The notes under the pieces were generated by a model. That model ran no database searches, was not told the origin of the DNA, and was given only the letters and a program-made list of their open reading frames with translations. Positions 63,506-64,000 of a stretch of 64,000 nucleotides of DNA are shown here, piece by piece. Numbering within the stretch: the first letter of the stretch is position 1; each line of letters starts with the position of its first letter. Source of the DNA: Pseudovibrio brasiliensis (lineage in GTDB: Bacteria; Pseudomonadota; Alphaproteobacteria; Rhizobiales; Stappiaceae); assembly GCF_018282095.1 (NCBI RefSeq), contig NZ_CP074126.1, forward strand, positions 4,315,841-4,379,840. Reading direction: 5' to 3'. The translations under genes and the position numbers were made by a program.

Positions 63506-64000
63506 TATTTGAACTGATCGCCAAAGAAGCCGATGTGATTGCGCATTTCCCGGCGCGCACCTTCCACATCCCGCGCACGGATCGCATCCAGAATGGCTTT
63601 ATGCTCTTCAATGCCATGACGACGCGCAAATTCCGGCAGCAGCGGGTAAAGCCCCTTGCTCATGTTCATGCCCACGAGGATCTGCGGCTTCATTAGCTCA
63701 TAAACAGCAGCGGCATATTCATTCTTCGCAGCCTTCACCACTGCAGCATGGAACCGCATATCACCATCAATGGTACCGACGGAGTCCAATCCATCGCTAT
63801 GGATCTGCGCCAACGCGGCATCCAGCTCTTCCATTTCCTCATCTGTCCAGCGCTCAGCAGCTAGTGCCGCCATCTCACCTTCAAACGCCATACGGGTTTC
63901 CTGGCATTGGATGACATCGCCAATACCAGAGATCGCAAACTCACCAAGGGTTGGAGCAAATGGAGTTGGAGTGACGTGCTCTTTGATGACAAAGCTGCCA
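63505..64000 (-). CDS. GntR-family regulator, FCD type (partial, runs off the right edge)
   Basis: Only the C-terminal part is in the window (about 164 codons to the stop at 63505). It starts in the end of the winged helix (GSFVIKEH) and continues with the all-helical FCD ligand domain: QCQETRMAFEGEMAALAAERW, MRFHAAVVKAAKNEYAAAVYE and RHGIEEHKAILDAIRARDVEGARREMRNHI, whose Asp/His residues bind a metal and sugar acid in this family. It is convergent with the sugar-acid kinase, whose promoter carries a matching operator-type palindrome. Confidence 0.9.
   Translation of the reverse strand, partial: GSFVIKEHVTPTPFAPTLGEFAISGIGDVIQCQETRMAFEGEMAALAAERWTDEEMEELDAALAQIHSDGLDSVGTIDGDMRFHAAVVKAAKNEYAAAVYELMKPQILVGMNMSKGLYPLLPEFARRHGIEEHKAILDAIRARDVEGARREMRNHIGFFGDQFK

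Overview
The window reads as a chromosomal segment of a marine-type alphaproteobacterium. The evidence is a Na+-translocating NADH:quinone reductase operon, a leucine/isovalerate (liu) operon of alphaproteobacterial type, several TetR/LuxR/Lrp/GntR regulators, a type III secretion chaperone-effector pair, and moderate GC with mostly tightly packed genes. A Pseudovibrio-like member of the Hyphomicrobiales/Rhodobacterales fits best, but the genus is inferred and cannot be proven from the window.

Layout. 1-7.6 kb: a TetR/crotonase pair with its own palindromic operator, a Tat-type beta-lactamase-fold hydrolase, a very large reductive dehalogenase fused to its own reductase, and a small secreted protein. 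7.8-14.0 kb: a nucleoside-kinase-like P-loop protein, three tandem LuxR-type paralogues (the last one decayed), and a two-component system. 14.2-18.1 kb: OsmC, a PhzF-like isomerase divergent from an Lrp regulator, a secreted unknown, PlsY and a TetR regulator. 18.3-26.4 kb: liuA-liuB-liuD-acyl-CoA synthetase-liuE-liuC, which takes isovaleryl-CoA to acetoacetate and acetyl-CoA, with a 30-bp near-perfect palindrome between it and the divergent TetR gene. 26.5-32.0 kb: an MFS exporter, then five isochorismatase-fold paralogues around a GlxA-type AraC regulator. 32.1-41.0 kb: nqrABCDEF on the minus strand, with its maturation genes apbE and nqrM on the plus strand across a structured intergenic region.

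41-48 kb: small membrane proteins, a DEAD-box RNA helicase with an RGG tail, and a repeat-rich zone. That zone holds GTCATCCC stem-loops, a duplicated 43-bp repeat and a structured element resembling phage-type C4 antisense RNA with a complementary site downstream. 48-54 kb: an amidase, a CesT-like chaperone overlapping a probable cysteine-protease-fold effector, and tex. 54-64 kb: a possible immunity protein, hydrolase, EamA/HxlR pair, a parDE toxin-antitoxin module, a RecD-like helicase, glutamate decarboxylase, an APH-family kinase with a DmpA-like peptidase, and a sugar-acid kinase followed convergently by a GntR regulator that runs off the right edge.

The most unusual content is the self-sufficient reductive dehalogenase with an internally duplicated N-terminal half; the five-member isochorismatase array in which two members have lost the catalytic aspartate; the effector-chaperone pair; the C4-like RNA element; and the LuxR pseudogene with one frameshift and one stop. 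Gene functions come from motif recognition only; no database search was run.
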